From Achromobacter piechaudii NBRC 102461 (GTDB lineage: Bacteria; Pseudomonadota; Gammaproteobacteria; Burkholderiales; Burkholderiaceae_B), in assembly GCF_001571245.1 (NCBI RefSeq), contig NZ_BCTK01000007.1, positions 124,001 to 188,000 on the forward strand: a stretch of DNA of 64,000 nucleotides, read 5' to 3'. The position numbers and the translations under genes are program-made. Positions within the stretch are counted from its first letter, which is position 1; the number at the start of each line of letters is the position of its first letter. Below the pieces are notes generated by a model. It saw only the letters and a list, made by a program, of their open reading frames with translations, did not search any database and was not told where the DNA came from. Positions 52,044 through 60,403 of the stretch are shown here, one piece after another.

Positions 52044-53597
52044 ATGTTTCCCCTGCTGCGCCTGCTTCGCATCATCGTCGTATCACTGCGTTATGGCCTG
52101 GATGAACTCGTACTTTCCAGCCTGAATCATCCGCTGGCCACCGGCCTGCTGCGCGTCATCCGCCTGGGCACGCGTCCGCGCCAGCCGCGCGGGCAGCGTC
52201 TGCGACTGGCGCTGGAATCGCTGGGCCCCATTTTCGTGAAGTTCGGCCAGGTGTTGTCCACCCGGCGCGACCTGATCCCGGCCGATATCGCCAACGAACT
52301 GGCCTTGCTGCAAGACCGGGTGCCGCCGTTCCCCTCGCTGCAGGCCGCCGCCTGCATCGAGGCCGCGCTGGGCGCGCCTCCTGAAAAGCTGTTCGCGCAG
52401 TTCGACGTGGACCCGGTTGCTTCCGCCTCGATCGCCCAGGTTCACTTCGCCGTGCTGCATGACGGCCGCGAAGTGGCGGTGAAAGTGCTGCGGCCCGGCA
52501 TGCTGGGCATCATTGAAAAAGATCTGTCGCTGCTCAAGATCGTCGCGCGCATCATCGAGCGTCTGGGCGCCGATGGCCGTCGCCTGAAGCCGCGCGAAGT
52601 CGTGGCCGAGTTCGACAAATATCTGCACGACGAACTGGATCTGGTGCGCGAAGCGTCCAATTGCAGCCAGCTGCGCCGCAACTTCGGCCCCGAGTCCGGC
52701 CGGGGCGACATGCTGATCGTGCCCGAGGTCATCTGGGAATACACCGCGTCCACCGTCTTCACCATGCAGCGCATGTATGGCATGCCGGTGGGCCAGGTCG
52801 AGCGCATGCGCGAGGCCGGCATCGACATTCCGACGCTGGCGCGCACCGGCGTGGAGATCTTCTTCACGCAGGTGTTCACCGACGGCTTTTTCCACGCCGA
52901 CATGCACCCCGGCAACATCTACGTGTCCGATCGCCCCGACACGCTGGGCAGCTACATCGCGCTGGACTTCGGTATCGTCGGGTCGCTGTCCGAATTCGAC
53001 AAGAATTATCTGGCGCAGAATTTCCTGGCCTTCTTCCATCGTGATTACCGGCGCGTAGCGCAGTTGCACATCGAGTCGGGCTGGGTGCCCGCCGACACGC
53101 GCGAAGAAGAGCTTGAGGGCGCCGTGCGCGCCGTCTGCGAACCCTACTTTGACCGGCCGCTGTCCGAGATCTCGCTGGGGCAGGTCCTGCTCCGCCTGTT
53201 CCAGACGTCGCGCCGGTTCAATGTCGAGATCCAGCCGCAGCTGGTGCTGCTGCAAAAGACCTTGCTGAACGTCGAGGGTCTGGGCCGCCAGCTCGATCCC
53301 GACCTGGATCTCTGGAAGACTGCCAAGCCCTATCTGGAACGTTGGATGCGCCAACGTGTCGGAATCAAGGGGCTGCGTCAAAGCCTGGAAAAAGAAGCCG
53401 TGCAGTGGTCGCAGATGCTGCCGGCTTTGCCCAGGCTGGTCCATGACCACCTGAGCCGTCCGAACGTCTCGCCAGCGCTGCTGGCCGAGATGATTCACCT
53501 GCGGCGCGCCCAGGAGCAGAACAACCGGCTGGTTGCAGCGCTGGTTGGGGTAGTGGCTCTTGCGATCGGGGTCGCAATATGGGCCTTGACCCGATAG
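52044..53597 (+). CDS. ubiB: UbiB-family atypical protein kinase-like ATPase
   Basis: A 517-residue member of the ABC1/UbiB/ADCK family, needed for ubiquinone synthesis, probably as an ATPase that frees lipid intermediates from the membrane. The KxGQ hallmark is Lys66-Gln69 in [16 protein letters not shown], the Ala-rich loop substitute is [12 protein letters not shown], the catalytic loop [13 protein letters not shown] and the metal-binding [12 protein letters not shown]-terminal membrane segment ([20 protein letters not shown]) closes the protein as in E. coli UbiB. It is coupled to ubiJ. Confidence 0.94.
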   Translation: MFPLLRLLRIIVVSLRYGLDELVLSSLNHPLATGLLRVIRLGTRPRQPRGQRLRLALESLGPIFVKFGQVLSTRRDLIPADIANELALLQDRVPPFPSLQAAACIEAALGAPPEKLFAQFDVDPVASASIAQVHFAVLHDGREVAVKVLRPGMLGIIEKDLSLLKIVARIIERLGADGRRLKPREVVAEFDKYLHDELDLVREASNCSQLRRNFGPESGRGDMLIVPEVIWEYTASTVFTMQRMYGMPVGQVERMREAGIDIPTLARTGVEIFFTQVFTDGFFHADMHPGNIYVSDRPDTLGSYIALDFGIVGSLSEFDKNYLAQNFLAFFHRDYRRVAQLHIESGWVPADTREEELEGAVRAVCEPYFDRPLSEISLGQVLLRLFQTSRRFNVEIQPQLVLLQKTLLNVEGLGRQLDPDLDLWKTAKPYLERWMRQRVGIKGLRQSLEKEAVQWSQMLPALPRLVHDHLSRPNVSPALLAEMIHLRRAQEQNNRLVAALVGVVALAIGVAIWALTR

Positions 53598-53621
53598 GCG
53601 GCGCGATGTTCTAGACCTACC

Positions 53622-53654
53622 CTGTCATGTTTCATTCATGAAACGGTCATCATA
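53622..53654. promoter_or_regulatory. Three 11-base units resembling a Pho box, with embedded palindrome
   Basis: CTGTCATGTTT, CATTCATGAAA and CGGTCATCATA follow one another exactly; all three share C--TCAT, the core of PhoB half-sites (CTGTCAT plus four AT-rich bases). The stretch also contains the palindrome GTTTCAT-TC-ATGAAAC (53629-53644). It lies about 125 bases before the di-iron protein gene. It may be a Pho box or the operator of another regulator. Confidence 0.4.
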
Positions 53655-53777
53655 GCTTCGCGGGAAACGGCGAAAAATAGCGCTGCGGTGGATGAATGCA
53701 GCGCCACGCCGGAAAGACGCGCGCGCCATTCATTAATTTCTATCGCCCCACAAGCGGGACGAATACAAGGGCAGACC

Positions 53778-54656
53778 ATGCTTTATCCTGAACTCTTCAA
53801 GACCATGGAAGCCGTGCGCTGGAACATGGCGCACGACATCCCCTGGGGAGATTTCGATCGCAGCAAGCTCTCGGACGAGCAAGCCAACACGATCAAGATG
53901 AACGCCATCACCGAATGGGCCGCGCTGCCGGCTACGGAGATGTTCCTGCGCGACAACCGTGGCGACAGCGACTTCTGCGCGTTCATGTCGGTGTGGTTCT
54001 TCGAAGAGCAAAAGCATTCGCTGGTGCTGATCGAATACCTGCGCCGTTTCCGCCCGGACCTGGTCCCGACCGAAGAAGAGCTGCACAACGTGCGCTTTGA
54101 ATTCGACGCCGCGCCGGAACTGGAAACGCTGATGCTGCATTTCTGCGGCGAAATCCGCCTGAACCACTGGTATCGTCGCGCCGCCGAATGGCACACCGAG
54201 CCGGTCATCAAGGCCATCTACAAGACCGTCGCGCAGGACGAGGCCCGCCATGCTGGCGCCTACCTGCAATACATGCGCCGCGCGCTGCATGACCGCGGTC
54301 AGGACACCAGCGAACAGGCTCGCCTGGCGTTCTCGAAAATCGGCGTGCTGATGGCCTCGGCCGGCCGCACGCAGCAGGCGCTGCACCCGACCAACCTGCA
54401 CGTCAACAAAGACCTGTTCCCCAACGACACGGTGCAATCGCGCCTGCCCGAGCCGGGCTGGCTGGAGCACTGGCTCGATACGCAGATCCGCTTTGACGGC
54501 ATCTGGGAACAGAAGGTCGCCAGCCGCATCCTGCATATCCTGTCCAAGCTGATGGATCGCAGCTTTGAAACGGTGAAGGACCTGAACCGCTACCGCAAGG
54601 AAATGACGGCGCTGGTCGTTCCCAAGGAAAAGCAGATCATCCTGGGCGGCGCCTGA
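53778..54656 (+). CDS. Ferritin-like di-iron protein, acyl-ACP desaturase-like
   Basis: A 292-residue all-helical protein with a complete carboxylate-bridged di-iron site: Glu46 or Glu54, EEQKH (Glu77, His80), Glu125 and DEARH (Glu155, His158). The EExxH and DExRH pair is that of acyl-ACP desaturases and relatives, and the length fits. The likely work is an oxygen-dependent oxidation of a lipid or quinone precursor; the exact substrate is unknown. It has no signal or membrane segment. The ATG at 53778 follows AAGGGC; an upstream extension to 53688 is unsupported. It lies between ubiB and the ADP-heptose synthase gene. Confidence 0.85.
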   Translation: MLYPELFKTMEAVRWNMAHDIPWGDFDRSKLSDEQANTIKMNAITEWAALPATEMFLRDNRGDSDFCAFMSVWFFEEQKHSLVLIEYLRRFRPDLVPTEEELHNVRFEFDAAPELETLMLHFCGEIRLNHWYRRAAEWHTEPVIKAIYKTVAQDEARHAGAYLQYMRRALHDRGQDTSEQARLAFSKIGVLMASAGRTQQALHPTNLHVNKDLFPNDTVQSRLPEPGWLEHWLDTQIRFDGIWEQKVASRILHILSKLMDRSFETVKDLNRYRKEMTALVVPKEKQIILGGA

Positions 54657-54721
54657 TCGCAGGCGAGGCGGGCGCCGCATGGCTGCCCGCCGCAAGCGCT
54701 TTCGGGCGGTGGATGCGCAGA

Positions 54722-54727
54722 TATAAT
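54722..54727 (+). promoter_or_regulatory. -10 element close to the hldE-type start codon
   Basis: A perfect TATAAT ends seven bases before the ATG at 54734, so transcription would begin at or next to the A of the start codon. No ribosome site precedes the gene. A -35 is weak. This arrangement suggests a leaderless message. Confidence 0.45.
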
Positions 54728-54733
54728 CGCCGC

Positions 54734-55222
54734 ATGTCCGCCGCCCGTTTTGAATCCAAAGTCCTGTCCCGCGACGAATGCGTCGCCGCCGTCGCCGCTG
54801 GCCGCCTGCCGCGTCCGCTGGTGTTCACCAACGGCGTGTTCGACATCCTGCATCGTGGCCACGCCACGTATCTGGACCAGGCCGCCCAACTGGGCGCCAC
54901 GCTGGTGGTGGCCGTCAACACCGATGAATCGGTGCGCCGCCTGGGCAAGGGCGCCGAGCGTCCGCTGAACCGCATGGAAGACCGCGCCGCCTTGCTGGCT
55001 GCTTTGGGCTGTGTGACCGTTGTCACGTCATTTCACGAAGACACGCCCGAAGCGCTGATCGGCCAGATCAAGCCCGACCTGATCGTCAAGGGCGGCGACT
55101 ACGACATGGAAAAGCTGCCCGAAACCGCGCTGGTCAAAAGCTGGGGCGGCCGTGCCGTGGCGATTCCGTTTGAGTTCGAGCGCTCGACGACAGCGCTGGT
55201 CAAGAAGATCCAGGGCAGTTGA
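54734..55222 (+). CDS. rfaE2: D-glycero-beta-D-manno-heptose 1-phosphate adenylyltransferase (RfaE domain II)
   Basis: A 162-residue cytidylyltransferase-fold enzyme that makes ADP-D-glycero-beta-D-manno-heptose for the lipopolysaccharide inner core. The nucleotide site is VFTNGVFDILHRGHATYLDQ with HRGH at 40-43; VKGGDYDMEKLPET and FEFERSTTALVKKI follow. It matches only the C-terminal domain of E. coli HldE; the sugar kinase domain (HldE domain I/HldA) is not here, as is normal in betaproteobacteria. It has no visible ribosome site and a TATAAT immediately upstream, see findings. Confidence 0.93.
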   Translation: MSAARFESKVLSRDECVAAVAAGRLPRPLVFTNGVFDILHRGHATYLDQAAQLGATLVVAVNTDESVRRLGKGAERPLNRMEDRAALLAALGCVTVVTSFHEDTPEALIGQIKPDLIVKGGDYDMEKLPETALVKSWGGRAVAIPFEFERSTTALVKKIQGS

Positions 55223-55344
55223 AGCGCGGGCCCGAGCGGGCTGCTGGGTACAGAACCCCGACCTTGCACCGGGCATGACCCCGTAGCGGTTCGAGCCAAC
55301 ACCACGACCCCACATCCGGCGCGGTGCAATACCGCCCCTTGCCC

Positions 55345-56676
55345 TTAGCGCGGTTCGCGCAGCAATCGGTTGATCGCTTCCAGGTCCGTTTCGGCCAGGA
55401 TGCCGCTGGTTGCCTTCAGACGCAGTCCCGACAGCACCGTGCTGTAGCGCGCCAGCGCCAGGTCGCGCTGCGTTGCATACAGCTGCTGCTGCGCGTTGAG
55501 CACGTCCAGGTTGATCCGCACGCCGACTTCATAGCCGGTGCGGTTGGCCTCGACGGCGGCGCGGCTGGATTTTTCGCCGGCTTCCAGCGCCTGGATGCGG
55601 GCCAGCCCGCTGGTGACGCCGGTGTAGTACTGGCGCGCGGCCTGGATGGCCTGGCGGCGCGCGGTTTCGAAGTCGTAGCGGGCCTTTTGTTCCAGCTGTA
55701 CTTTTTCGGTCACCTGCGACGACACGCCGCCGCCGGAATACAGCGGGATGGACAGCACGATGCCCACGGTGCTGTCGATCGGTTTGCCCGGCGCCGCATT
55801 GCGCATGACGGCGTCGCTGGCGCTGCCGCTGGAGGCGCGCAGGTTCAAGGTGGGGTAGTGGCCGCTCTTGGCGATCTGGATTTCGCGGCCGGCGATGCGC
55901 GTCAGCAATTGCGCGCGCAGCACTTCCAGGCTGGACGACTCGGCTTGCGTGCTCCAGTCGTTCAGGCGGGCGGGCTGCGGCGAGGGCAGTTGCACGCCAT
56001 AGGGCAGTTCGGCCAGCGCCCCTGGCGGGGATCCGATGATCTTGGCCAGCTCGTCGCGGCGCACATCCAGGTCGTTCTGCAAACGCAATTGCTGCGCCAC
56101 CACCAGGTCGTAGCGCGCCTGCGCTTCATACGTGTCGGTGACGGTGGAGTTGCCCAGCTCGAAATTGCGCTTGGCCGATTCCAGCTGCCCGGCCACGGCG
56201 GCCTTCTCGGCCTCGGTCGCGGTCAGCGCGTCCTGCGCGTACAGCACGTTGAAATAGGCATCCGCCACGCGCAGCAGCAGGTCTTGATAGGCCTGCTGCA
56301 ACTGCACTTCGACGTCGGCGACGATCAGCTTGGATTGCTCGTAGTTCTGCCAGCGGCCCCAATCGAACAGGGGCTGCGTCAGCGCCAGATCCCAGACGCC
56401 GCGTCCGCCGCTATACGCCACGCCCAGGCCGCGCGTGCTGCGGGTTTCCTGGTAGGCGCCACCGGCTTCGGCGGAGATCAGCGGCAGCAGCAGCGAACGC
56501 GCCTGCGGCTCTTTTTCCAGCCCGGCGCGGTAGTTGGCGCGGGCGGCGGCATAGGAGGGGTCATTGCCCAGTGCGGCTTGCCAGACCTGGATCAGGTTCT
56601 GCGCAAACGCGGGCGACGGACCGACGCTTGCGGCGCAGGTAAAAACCAGTAAAGCCGTAAGCAATCGGACGCGCAT
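55345..56676 (-). CDS. TolC-family outer-membrane efflux protein
   Basis: A 443-residue TolC-like outer-membrane channel. The signal peptide (to about AFA, residue 25) leads into NLIQVWQAALGNDPSYAAAR, the typical OEP start, and both OEP repeats follow, with long helical stretches and the beta-barrel loops (LFDWGRWQNYEQSK, IPLYSGGGVSSQVTEK). The length and the single-channel layout match TolC rather than NodT-type proteins with a lipobox. It can serve type I secretion or RND/MFS pumps. The ATG at 56676 is preferred over a TTG three codons earlier. It follows pcm in the same direction. Confidence 0.92.
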   Translation of the reverse strand: MRVRLLTALLVFTCAASVGPSPAFAQNLIQVWQAALGNDPSYAAARANYRAGLEKEPQARSLLLPLISAEAGGAYQETRSTRGLGVAYSGGRGVWDLALTQPLFDWGRWQNYEQSKLIVADVEVQLQQAYQDLLLRVADAYFNVLYAQDALTATEAEKAAVAGQLESAKRNFELGNSTVTDTYEAQARYDLVVAQQLRLQNDLDVRRDELAKIIGSPPGALAELPYGVQLPSPQPARLNDWSTQAESSSLEVLRAQLLTRIAGREIQIAKSGHYPTLNLRASSGSASDAVMRNAAPGKPIDSTVGIVLSIPLYSGGGVSSQVTEKVQLEQKARYDFETARRQAIQAARQYYTGVTSGLARIQALEAGEKSSRAAVEANRTGYEVGVRINLDVLNAQQQLYATQRDLALARYSTVLSGLRLKATSGILAETDLEAINRLLREPR

Positions 56677-56755
56677 GATTTTCAACGATACGCCGGGCCG
56701 CCCCGGGGTGCGCTGGCCCGGAAAGGGCGCGGGCGAGGGGCGGCAGGGATAGGGT

Positions 56756-57436
56756 TTAGAACTTGAACTGCGAAACCGCGACGCCGCGTAGCGGCTTGAT
56801 GACGGTTTCGAACAGGTTCACCGTTTCAAAGCTGGCGGCGGTGGTGCGGGTGATGCGACAGGCCGTCATGACAGGAGCCTGGCCCACGATCACGACCAGA
56901 CGGCCGCCCACGCGCAATTGGTACTTGAGCGCGTCCGGCACAACCGGAACCGAGCCCGTCACCAGGATTGCGTCGTATTCGGTCGAGCCCCAGCCGTTGC
57001 GGGCGTCGCCGGTTTCGACCTTGACGTTGGTGACGTTGTTCATTTGCAGGTTTTGCTGCGCGAACGTCACGAGGCGGCTGTCGATTTCAACCGAGGTCAC
57101 CTGTTGGGCCAGATAGCCCAGCAGCGCGGCCTGGTAGCCGGAACCGGTGCCGATTTCCAGCACGCAGTCGGATTTGGTCAATTGCAGTTCTTGCGCCAGA
57201 CGTGCTTCGACCTTGGGGGCCAGCATGTTCTGACGGGTGTTGACCGCATTGATTTCAAGGGGCAGTTCCAGGTCGGAAAACGCCAAGGCGCGCAGGGCCG
57301 GCGGAACGAATTGTTCGCGGCGCACATCGAACAGCGCTTGCAGCACGTTGGCGTCCAGGACGCCCCACGGGCGGATCTGCTGTTCCACCATGTTGAAGCG
57401 GGCTTGTTCTACGTCGGGCAGGGTCGAAGCGTTCAT
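56756..57436 (-). CDS. pcm: Protein-L-isoaspartate O-methyltransferase family protein
   Basis: A 226-residue SAM methyltransferase of the PCMT family, which starts repair of isoaspartyl residues in aged proteins. FNMVEQQIRPWGVLD and LPLEINAVNTRQNMLAPKVE near the start are typical of the proteobacterial form that precedes tolC, and the SAM motif is VLEIGTGSGYQAALLGYLA. The catalytic Ser/Thr region (usually GYGQTISQP) here reads INAVNTRQNMLAP, a known divergence of this subgroup, so true isoaspartate activity is not certain. It stands 79 bases upstream of the tolC-like gene. Confidence 0.88.
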   Translation of the reverse strand: MNASTLPDVEQARFNMVEQQIRPWGVLDANVLQALFDVRREQFVPPALRALAFSDLELPLEINAVNTRQNMLAPKVEARLAQELQLTKSDCVLEIGTGSGYQAALLGYLAQQVTSVEIDSRLVTFAQQNLQMNNVTNVKVETGDARNGWGSTEYDAILVTGSVPVVPDALKYQLRVGGRLVVIVGQAPVMTACRITRTTAASFETVNLFETVIKPLRGVAVSQFKF

Positions 57437-57550
57437 GACGGTCAGGAAAAAACAGAGGAATCAGCCGACCATTGTACCGATTCGTAGCGTCCTGTGACGC
57501 CGCGCGTGCCAAGCCGTGGTTTCAGGCGCAATGACCCCGCCGGAAACGGT

Positions 57551-57574
57551 CGCGGCGCTTCGAAAAGCGCCGCG
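57551..57574 (-). terminator. Strong hairpin after thiD
   Basis: CGCGGCGCTT (57551-57560) and its complement (57565-57574) form a perfect ten-pair stem with the stable CGAA loop. On the minus strand it lies 35 bases beyond the thiD stop and is followed by CCGTTTCC, not a proper U-run, so it may be a Rho-aided end or a 3' protective hairpin. Confidence 0.45.
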
Positions 57575-57609
57575 TTCGTCTGGCAAAACTGCTGTGAAAG
57601 GCTAGTCAG

Positions 57610-58452
57610 TTACCACCAGGCGTGGAAGTGATGGACCGGCCCGTGGCCCGATCCGACCGACAGGCGCTCGGCGTGGCGGATGGCCTCGGTCAGGTAGGCC
57701 TTGGCCCGGCGCGCGGCCTCTGGTACGTCCCCGATTTGTGGCAGCAACGCCGCCAGCGCCGCCGACAGGGTGCAACCCGTGCCGTGGGTGTTGACCGTTT
57801 CGATGCGGTGGCCCGGTAGTTCGATCATGCGGTCGCCGTCGTGCAGCAGGTCGATCGTTTCGTTGCCGGGCAGATGGCCGCCCTTGACCAGCACCCAGCG
57901 CTGGCCCGAATGCGCCAGCTTGTTGCGCAGGCGTTCGGCCACGCGCCGCATTTCCTTGACGGTTTCCACCGGCCGCTCTTCCAGCAGCACGCCGGCTTCG
58001 GGCAGATTGGGCGTCAGCATTGTGCACTGCGGCAGCAGCGCCTCGCGCATGGCGCCCACGGCGTCGTTCTCCAGCAGCAGGTCGCCGCTCTTGGCCACCA
58101 TGACCGGGTCCAGCACCACGTGCGCCGGGGTCCATTTGGCCAGCTTTTCAGCCACCACTTCGATCACCGGGCGCTGGCCCAGCATGCCGATCTTGACCGC
58201 ATCGATGCGCACGTCGGTGAACAGCGTGTCGATCTGCAAACCGACGAAGGCGGGCGGCACGGCCGAGATGCCGGTGACGCCCTGGGTGTTCTGCGCCGTC
58301 AACGCGGCGATGATGGCGCAACCGTAGGCGCCCAGCGCGCTCATGGCCTTGACGTCGGCCAGGATGCCGGCGCCGCCGGACGGGTCGACGCCGGCGATGG
58401 TCAGTGCGTTGGGAATGGGACGGGCGTTGCCGTCCTGCTGGCGCGAGCTCAT
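57610..58452 (-). CDS. thiD: Hydroxymethylpyrimidine/phosphomethylpyrimidine kinase
   Basis: A 280-residue ribokinase-fold enzyme that phosphorylates HMP and HMP-P for thiamine synthesis. [20 protein letters not shown] (about 16-35) and [20 protein letters not shown] are diagnostic, the KIGMLG block follows, and the anion-hole [15 protein letters not shown] carries the catalytic Cys. The reading frame extends upstream across thiG, but the ATG at 58452 overlaps the thiG stop as ATGA, the natural start. It ends before a strong hairpin. Confidence 0.93.
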   Translation of the reverse strand: MSSRQQDGNARPIPNALTIAGVDPSGGAGILADVKAMSALGAYGCAIIAALTAQNTQGVTGISAVPPAFVGLQIDTLFTDVRIDAVKIGMLGQRPVIEVVAEKLAKWTPAHVVLDPVMVAKSGDLLLENDAVGAMREALLPQCTMLTPNLPEAGVLLEERPVETVKEMRRVAERLRNKLAHSGQRWVLVKGGHLPGNETIDLLHDGDRMIELPGHRIETVNTHGTGCTLSAALAALLPQIGDVPEAARRAKAYLTEAIRHAERLSVGSGHGPVHHFHAWW

Positions 58453-59258
58453 TTCGCCGCGCCCGGGCCGGCGGTGATCAGCCCTTCGGTGGGCGAGCTG
58501 GGCGCGCCGCTGTACAGCTTCTTGGGCATGCGGCCGGCCAGGAAGGCTTCGCGGCCGGCTTCCACGCCCTTCTTCATGGCGCTGGCCATCAGGACGGGGT
58601 CGCGCGCGCCGGCGATGGCGGTGTTCATCAGCACGGCGTCGCAGCCCAGTTCCATGGCGATGGCGGCGTCCGAGGCGGTACCCACGCCAGCGTCCACCAC
58701 GACCGGCACGCGCGCTTGGTCGATGATCAGGCGCAGATTCCACGGGTTCAGGATGCCCATGCCCGAGCCGATCAGCGAGGCCAGCGGCATTACCGCGACG
58801 GCGCCCATGTCTTCCAGCATGCGGCACTGGATGGGGTCGTCGGTGCAATAGACCATGACCTTGAAGCCTTCATCGACCAGCGTCTTGGTGGCCTTGAGGG
58901 TTTCGGGCATGTTGGGGAACAGCGTGTGCGGGTCGCCCAGCACTTCCAGCTTGACCAGGTCATGGCCGTCCAGCAGCTCGCGCGCCAGGCGCAGCGTGCG
59001 CACGGCGTCGTCGGCGCTGTAGCAGCCGGCCGTGTTGGGCAGCAGCGTGAACTTGGACGTCGGCACGTAGTCCAGCAGATTCGGCTCGCCCGCGTTCTGG
59101 CCGATATTGGTGCGGCGGATGGCGACGGTGACGATTTCCGTGCCGCTGGCGTCCAGCGCAGCGCGGGTCTGTTCAAAATCCTTGTACTTGCCGGTGCCGA
59201 CGAGCAGGCGCGACGAGTAGGCGCGTCCGGCGATAGTGAGAGTGTCTTGTGTGGTCAT
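58449..59258 (-). CDS. thiG: Thiazole synthase
   Basis: A 269-residue TIM-barrel enzyme that builds the thiazole phosphate of thiamine from deoxyxylulose phosphate, dehydroglycine and ThiS-thiocarboxylate. [19 protein letters not shown] at the start, [20 protein letters not shown] and the Schiff-base Lys103 in LVKLEVLGD match Thi[21 protein letters not shown] is the phosphate site. ThiS, ThiO and ThiE are not in the window, and I find no THI-box (TPP riboswitch) upstream. It is coupled to thiD. Confidence 0.94.
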   Translation of the reverse strand: MTTQDTLTIAGRAYSSRLLVGTGKYKDFEQTRAALDASGTEIVTVAIRRTNIGQNAGEPNLLDYVPTSKFTLLPNTAGCYSADDAVRTLRLARELLDGHDLVKLEVLGDPHTLFPNMPETLKATKTLVDEGFKVMVYCTDDPIQCRMLEDMGAVAVMPLASLIGSGMGILNPWNLRLIIDQARVPVVVDAGVGTASDAAIAMELGCDAVLMNTAIAGARDPVLMASAMKKGVEAGREAFLAGRMPKKLYSGAPSSPTEGLITAGPGAAK

Positions 59259-59412
59259 GGCGGTGTTTCAAAGGGCGGGAGCGCGCAGCGATGCCCGCGG
59301 AGGCTGACTGATAGGCTTTTGCGAATGATAAAGCACGATGTCGCGCCGCATGCGCGACTGGCCCCCAAGCCGCGTTCCGTTTTTCAAGGAATGCGCAGGG
59401 TCCGGGCTGCGA

Positions 59413-60351
59413 TCAGCGCAGCCGGTCCAGGTCGGCGCAAAGGGCTTCGGCGGCGTCGATCAGGCGGGGGCCCGGCCGATACAGCGCGTCCGCGTCCACA
59501 CCGTACACATGACCCAGGCGCGCAGCCGGCAGCCCCAGCGCCTGCCACGCCGCCAGATTGCGCGCGGTGTCCTCGGGGCGGCTGACGCCCGCCAGCACTG
59601 CTTCGGGCCGCGCGGCCAGCACGCTTTCCAGGCCGACCTGCGGGGCCACGACCGGGGCCTGGCCGAAGACGTTCACGCCGCCGCACACGCGCAGCGCGTC
59701 GCCGACGATGCTGCTGTCGTTAAGCGTGTAGATCGGGTCCATGCCGGCCTGGACGAAGACGCGCACGGGCCGGCGTCCGGCGTAGCGCGCCGTCAGCGCG
59801 GCCAGGCGCTGACGCAACTGCGCGGCGGCCGGACGCGCAACCGCCTCGGTGCCGAACAGCACGCCCATGCGCTCGACGGCGTCGGGAATGGCGGCCAGCG
59901 TCAGCGGGTCGCTGTAGAACACCGGCACGCCCAGCTTGTCCATGACGCGCGTGAGCGGCTGGACGGCGGCGGGTTGCCACGCAATGAGCAGGTCGGGGCG
60001 CGCGGCGGCCACGCGCTCGGCATCGGGCTGCGTGCCGTCGCCTATGACGGGCACGCGGCGCACGGCGGGCGGGTAGTCGCTGCCGCGTATGGTGGCGGCC
60101 AGGTAGTCGCCCGCGCCGGCCGCGTAAACCAGCTCGGTGGCGTGTGGGGCCAGCGTCACGGCGCGGCGCGCGGGGGCGGCCAATGACACCGTGCGTCCCC
60201 GGTCGTCCCGCACGTTGATGGGGGCGTTCGTGGCGGCAACGGCCGCCGTCTGGCCCGGCGCGTCCGATGCGGCGATAGCCGGAGCCAGCAGCACGCCCGG
60301 GGCCAGTAACAGCCCCAGGGCAATGCGAATCGATGCAGAAGCAAAGGTCAT
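59413..60351 (-). CDS. btuF: Cobalamin ABC transporter substrate-binding protein, BtuF-like
   Basis: A 312-residue periplasmic binding protein of the type III fold. A signal peptide (to about IAA, residue 28) is followed by INVRDDRGRTVSLAAPARRA and LAPHATELVYAAGAGDYL, as in BtuF/FhuD-type proteins. The cleft motif GTQPDAERVAAARPDLLIAW is family-typical. It lies 52 bases downstream of btuB in the same direction, so B12 is the likely ligand. The permease and ATPase genes (btuC, btuD) are not next to it on the left. A stable GTCGCGC/GCGCGAC hairpin without U-run (59340-59358) follows the stop. Confidence 0.87.
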   Translation of the reverse strand: MTFASASIRIALGLLLAPGVLLAPAIAASDAPGQTAAVAATNAPINVRDDRGRTVSLAAPARRAVTLAPHATELVYAAGAGDYLAATIRGSDYPPAVRRVPVIGDGTQPDAERVAAARPDLLIAWQPAAVQPLTRVMDKLGVPVFYSDPLTLAAIPDAVERMGVLFGTEAVARPAAAQLRQRLAALTARYAGRRPVRVFVQAGMDPIYTLNDSSIVGDALRVCGGVNVFGQAPVVAPQVGLESVLAARPEAVLAGVSRPEDTARNLAAWQALGLPAARLGHVYGVDADALYRPGPRLIDAAEALCADLDRLR

Positions 60352-60403
60352 GCAGGGGCCGATATGGTCAGCGAAGTACGCCGACTATATCGGATGTCCG
60401 CGA

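Noticed and set aside
59259..59412. TPP riboswitch before thiG
   Set aside because: The THI-box elements (CTGAGA and ACCTGATCTGG-like blocks) are absent in the gap.
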